Assembly: GCF_000002995.4 (NCBI RefSeq)
Contig: NW_025062475.1
Location: 6,638,187 to 6,702,186, forward strand
Origin: Brugia malayi
Taxonomy: Eukaryota; Nematoda; Chromadorea; Rhabditida; Onchocercidae
Direction: 5' to 3'
DNA length: 64,000 bases
Positions 60,626 to 64,000 of this stretch are shown here, one piece after another. The position numbers and the translations under genes were made by a program. The first letter of the stretch is position 1, and each line of letters opens with the position of its first letter. Under the pieces are notes generated by a model. That model saw only the letters and a list, made by a program, of their open reading frames with translations. It made no database searches and was not told the origin of the DNA.

Positions 60626-63247
60626 CATGGTAAATGTGGTGGTGGTGATGGTGGCGCGGTGGCTCCCATCGGAGAATATCATGTGGGAGTGAAAGCAGCA
60701 GTAAGTATTTCAGAAATGCATTTGTTTACCATTGAGAGTACTTGATGTGATGTGGGGCGAGTAGGCAAGTACAGAAGAGCAGGGGGAGGCATGAAATGCT
60801 GCGCATATGACGAGAGATGAGCCGTTTGTCTAAGTGTGGCAAATTCTTTTTTTCTCTTTTTCGGCATTTCCTGTCCTGTCTTTTTCTTGCGAGAATAATC
60901 TCCGAGAAGAATAACTGAAAAGGAAGCAGTAATTATTGCTGGCGAGAAATATCCTTAATCACAGTAAATCATCTTGATGATTATGATGAAGAGAAATTGC
61001 GCAAGCGCCTGTGAGATTTATAAATCATCAATGTCAACCACAAATTTAGTCTGGATTTAGGAGTGAGTAGTGACAGTTACATATTTGTTATTTGATATGA
61101 TCAGCTTGAAAATAACTATATTTTTTTTCAAGAAACTGATGAGTAGAAACCATCAGTTTCAGGAGCAATCCGTTGTTATCTATCCTGTCAACACTCCTGG
61201 AAAGTATACGCAGAAGATGTCGATGTCCATTGAGGATGATATGTTCATTCTTTGTTTGTGAGCATACATTTCATGCATCCTGTACTTCAGTATTTTGATG
61301 CCAGTGCGTGTACCCTCTTTCTTTTAATTTAAATTGATTTCAGTGTGAAGAATAAAATACGAAATACTTTCTGCCTATTTTTGCACGTCCCATTGCTAAT
61401 ACACTAACTTCGAGCGTAACTTAATTTCCTTCATTGCCATTTTTATTACTGTTACACTTCCACCTAAGTGCCTAGATATCTTTATGTTCCCATGCTGCAG
61501 AGGACGGTCGCCTGCATGAAGTTACTAAATACCACGTAAGTAAATTTCGTCTCACAGTGCAGTACTGTACTGCTTACCAGTATTGACAAGTATAGGGATA
61601 TCGACTTATTTTATTAATTACCTGAGATTGATTTGAGGTTAAATTTTTGTTTGTTGTTGATGTAGAACTGTTAAAGGAATCTTAAATATAATTAAGAGAC
61701 TACCGGATAATTAGACTGTTCGTCATCACCCTTAATTCAAATTTTTGCTTTTGAAAGCTCATTTTGCGGAAAAATAAATCTTGGCGAAAAAATGTTTCAA
61801 CACTAAATAAGTGCCAATAATTTGTTGCATTTTTCAGACAATGATAATATCAGCTATTCCGGAATCCTGCTCTGTTTATTTCTGCAAATTCTGGATTTGC
61901 CGTTAAGGAAGGGTAGTGGAAACAGAGTGCTGTTGCGCATGTCATAAGTTTCGGGTAGATTGAGAACATGTTTTCTCACGAATTAGTGAAAATTTCATGA
62001 CGATCTTCAGTATGATCATTTCATGCAATAACAAAATATCCGGAGAGTTGATAGTATTCCGTGAACTGTTCAGTTAATTCTCAATGTTTCATCAAAAGCC
62101 TTTTGCAGAAATTTACAGCGGTATTTAGGGTGGCTTTAACGACACAGTCCTGCTTCCAATTTCGGTGATTTCAGTGATCAAAGTTTCTTCCATTTTACAT
62201 GTGTGAATAGTCCATCCTTATCATGTATTTGTATCATTCGACTTTCATCTTTTATAGGATACTTCAGTTAGTTTTTGATGCATCCGCGTTGGATTTCTTG
62301 GATTTATATTTCGAAAACAGATCACAGATTGGAAACTGGTTTTATAAATGCTATGTTAGCATTTACATTAGTCTTTTGTAATTTAAATAGGAATTGCGAT
62401 AGTGAGTAAAAACTAAATGTGGTGCAGATTCATGTGATCTGTAGAAGTCTGTTAAATTCCATGGTAGTCACGTTACGTTGCCATACGCTTTTCGTCGCTC
62501 TCGGGCTTGACAAGGTTATTTTGGAAATTTCAGACTTTTATCCTTTTCTCTGTTGCAGACAGCTCTAATGATGGCGAACAATCAGCGCGGCCCCTCCCAT
62601 ACTACTACAACTATTTTGCCCATTTCCTTCTAATATGCAAAATTGATCTCGTTTTCTATTTGGGATACTGATAAATTCGTGCTTGTGTAATCCGGTTCCT
62701 TGGAGCGGAAAGCAGCTGCTATCATTTGACTTTTAACTCTTCATCAATTGTCATTGGGAGATTCTTACGATTTTCTACTTGGCTTAAAAAGAGAATTGGC
62801 TAGCGGAAGGATTTTATACAAAGTTGAGAGATTACAAAACAAAAGAAGAAGAGTGCTAAATTGAAGAAGAAGCGGTCTCAAAATATCGTTCAAGGTAGGT
62901 TTGTGCCTGTCTGTTTTGAACTTGCATTATGACCATATGTGGTTGGTTAATTCAGGAGATACTAAATTTGTTGTCTGTTATAATCTTTGTGTACATCAGT
63001 TTGTTTCGAATTTGAGGACATAGTTCAATGTGAAGCTGAGAGAGAGGTCTTAGAGTAGGTAGCCTGAAATATCTTTATGAATGTAGTATCTAAGGATGGC
63101 TAATTTGGCTTAAATTTTTTCGATTATTTTATTGCTGTGTTCGTTTTTTCCATTATTTACAGTAAAAGTATTGGTTTTTTCTTTTTTTGAATGTTTCAAA
63201 TCAAAGTCGATTTTGATATTTGATTCATTTTTGGTGGAGACTGAATC
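60626..63247. other. region with isolated exon-like segments
   Basis: Three short segments have splice sites: 61133-61257 (listed separately); 61501-61542, after CATGCTGCAG, reading EDGRLHEVTKYH before GTAAGT; and the stretch up to 62893 ending AAAAAGCGGTCTCAAAATAT-type Lys-rich coding before GTAGGT. I could not connect them in one phase. Confidence 0.3.
61133..61257 (+). CDS. candidate coding exon, unrecognised
   Basis: Follows TTTTTTTTCAAG and is open in phase 0: KLMSRNHQFQEQSVVIYPVN, TPGKYTQKMSMSIEDDMFIL, then a TT|GTGAGC donor (phase 2). Good splice sites and mixed composition argue for coding. No family recognised and no partner exon fits the phase. Confidence 0.3.
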
Positions 63248-63298
63248 ATGGAACTAAAGGGATTGGAAAGTTCAAGGTGTTTTGACTTTGAGGATGAG
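63248..63298 (+). CDS. candidate first exon (17 codons)
   Basis: ATG GAA CTA AAG to GAG|GTATCT reads MELKGLESSRCFDFEDE and ends in phase 0. Supported only by a start codon, donor and protein-like composition. Confidence 0.2.
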
Positions 63299-63929
63299 GT
63301 ATCTCATTCCAAATATTAATAGTAAGTAGGTATTATCAAGATGTAATTTTAATTTCTAATAAAATCGTAAAAAATGTGCAGATAGCTTTCGGAATCAGTT
63401 ATTTTTTAGAGGGAAAGTTAAGCCATCAAATAAATCACCTGTAGAGGTAATCAGTCAAAAATTAATCACTTGATTATTTACTGCTTTCATTTCTCAAAAA
63501 TATTTCTGTATGTTGAAGAGAAAGGAAATGAGATGAATTATCGGTTTTGCGCAGGCACTGTTGATGACTGCGTTAGTTTGAATGTATATTTGTACGGTAT
63601 GTATGAGTAGATGTATTCATGTAAATATATAATCATTTCACTGCAGATAAAAAGATACCTTAGTACTAATAGTAATAACCGCAAACTTTATTAAAAATAT
63701 ATGCTTTTGTGCTTTTCGAATTATTTGTTGGGTTTATCGTTGTGACTCTTCAAAAAGCTTTATCAACAATTATATAAATTACGGTATTTTATCGGATGCG
63801 GTTTTGCTGCTAACATTGATTTTAATAAGTGTTGAAATTGAAGAAATCAATTCTTTTCACTTGTTGTAATAACATATATTTTTTCCAAATAGTGATAAGG
63901 TAGTGGAATTATTGATAATGATGATAGAA

Positions 63930-64000
63930 ATGTCTGGTGATACAACAAGGCCGACATTGACAAATGATGACATAAAAGATAAATGTAGTGGAGAGTTAGG
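63930..64000 (+). CDS. possible start of a gene running off the right edge
   Basis: After an acceptor-like TTTTTTCCAAATAG near 63890, the frame from ATG 63930 reads MSGDTTRPTLTNDDIKDKCS then GEL and is open to the window edge. Acidic/Thr-rich N-terminus. The upstream ATGs at 63918 and 63921 are in the same frame. Confidence 0.3.
   Translation, partial: MSGDTTRPTLTNDDIKDKCSGEL

Noticed and set aside
1..64000. tRNA, rRNA, SL RNA, CRISPR, transposase or reverse-transcriptase genes
   Set aside because: Looked for tRNA arm motifs, the SL1 leader, regular direct-repeat arrays and transposon or retroelement protein motifs; none seen.

Overview
This is nuclear DNA from a eukaryote, most likely a parasitic nematode. 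It is AT-rich, with multi-exon genes split by GT-AG introns of mostly 100-400 bp. Several start codons sit directly behind a splice-acceptor-like AG, as expected for spliced-leader trans-splicing. The U1 snRNA begins AAACUUACCUGG, which I recall as the C. elegans form. A filarial-type (spirurid) worm is my guess from the overall look; species cannot be read from this window. No bacterial, viral or CRISPR features were seen. I reconstructed exon chains by hand, requiring GT/AG (once GC/AG) sites and continuous phase, and give the coordinates so they can be checked.

Layout. Positions 1-7.9 kb, minus strand, three consecutive genes: bystin (7916-4709), mitochondrial ribosomal protein L3 (4112-1608) and the start of an FSN-1/FBXO45-type F-box gene (465 to beyond the left edge). 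Positions 9.2-27.1 kb, plus strand, four genes: a membrane-anchored protein with two C-type-lectin-like domains; a protein with tandem RING-like modules followed by a ubiquitin-like stretch; a CNNM/ACDP-type metal transporter; and an EF-hand rhomboid protease. Positions 28.1-40.5 kb, minus strand: UFM1, a U1 snRNA gene directly upstream of it, and a 17-exon FERM protein of the EPB41L5/Yurt type with a 2.7 kb first intron.

From 40.5 to about 58.5 kb I see almost nothing coding: purine tracts, microsatellites and a CpG-containing, promoter-like block at 54.4-54.9 kb. From 58.5 kb to the right edge there are scattered plus-strand exon-like segments with good splice sites that I could not join into a known protein. 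They may be 5-prime exons of a large gene continuing past the window.

The genes are mostly conserved housekeeping and signalling functions: ribosome biogenesis and mitochondrial translation (bystin, L3), ubiquitin and ubiquitin-like pathways (F-box protein, RING/UBL protein, UFM1), membrane proteolysis, metal transport and cortical cytoskeleton. They do not form one pathway. The least familiar item is the tandem RING plus ubiquitin-like gene at 14.0-17.4 kb, which also needs a 32-nt intron.
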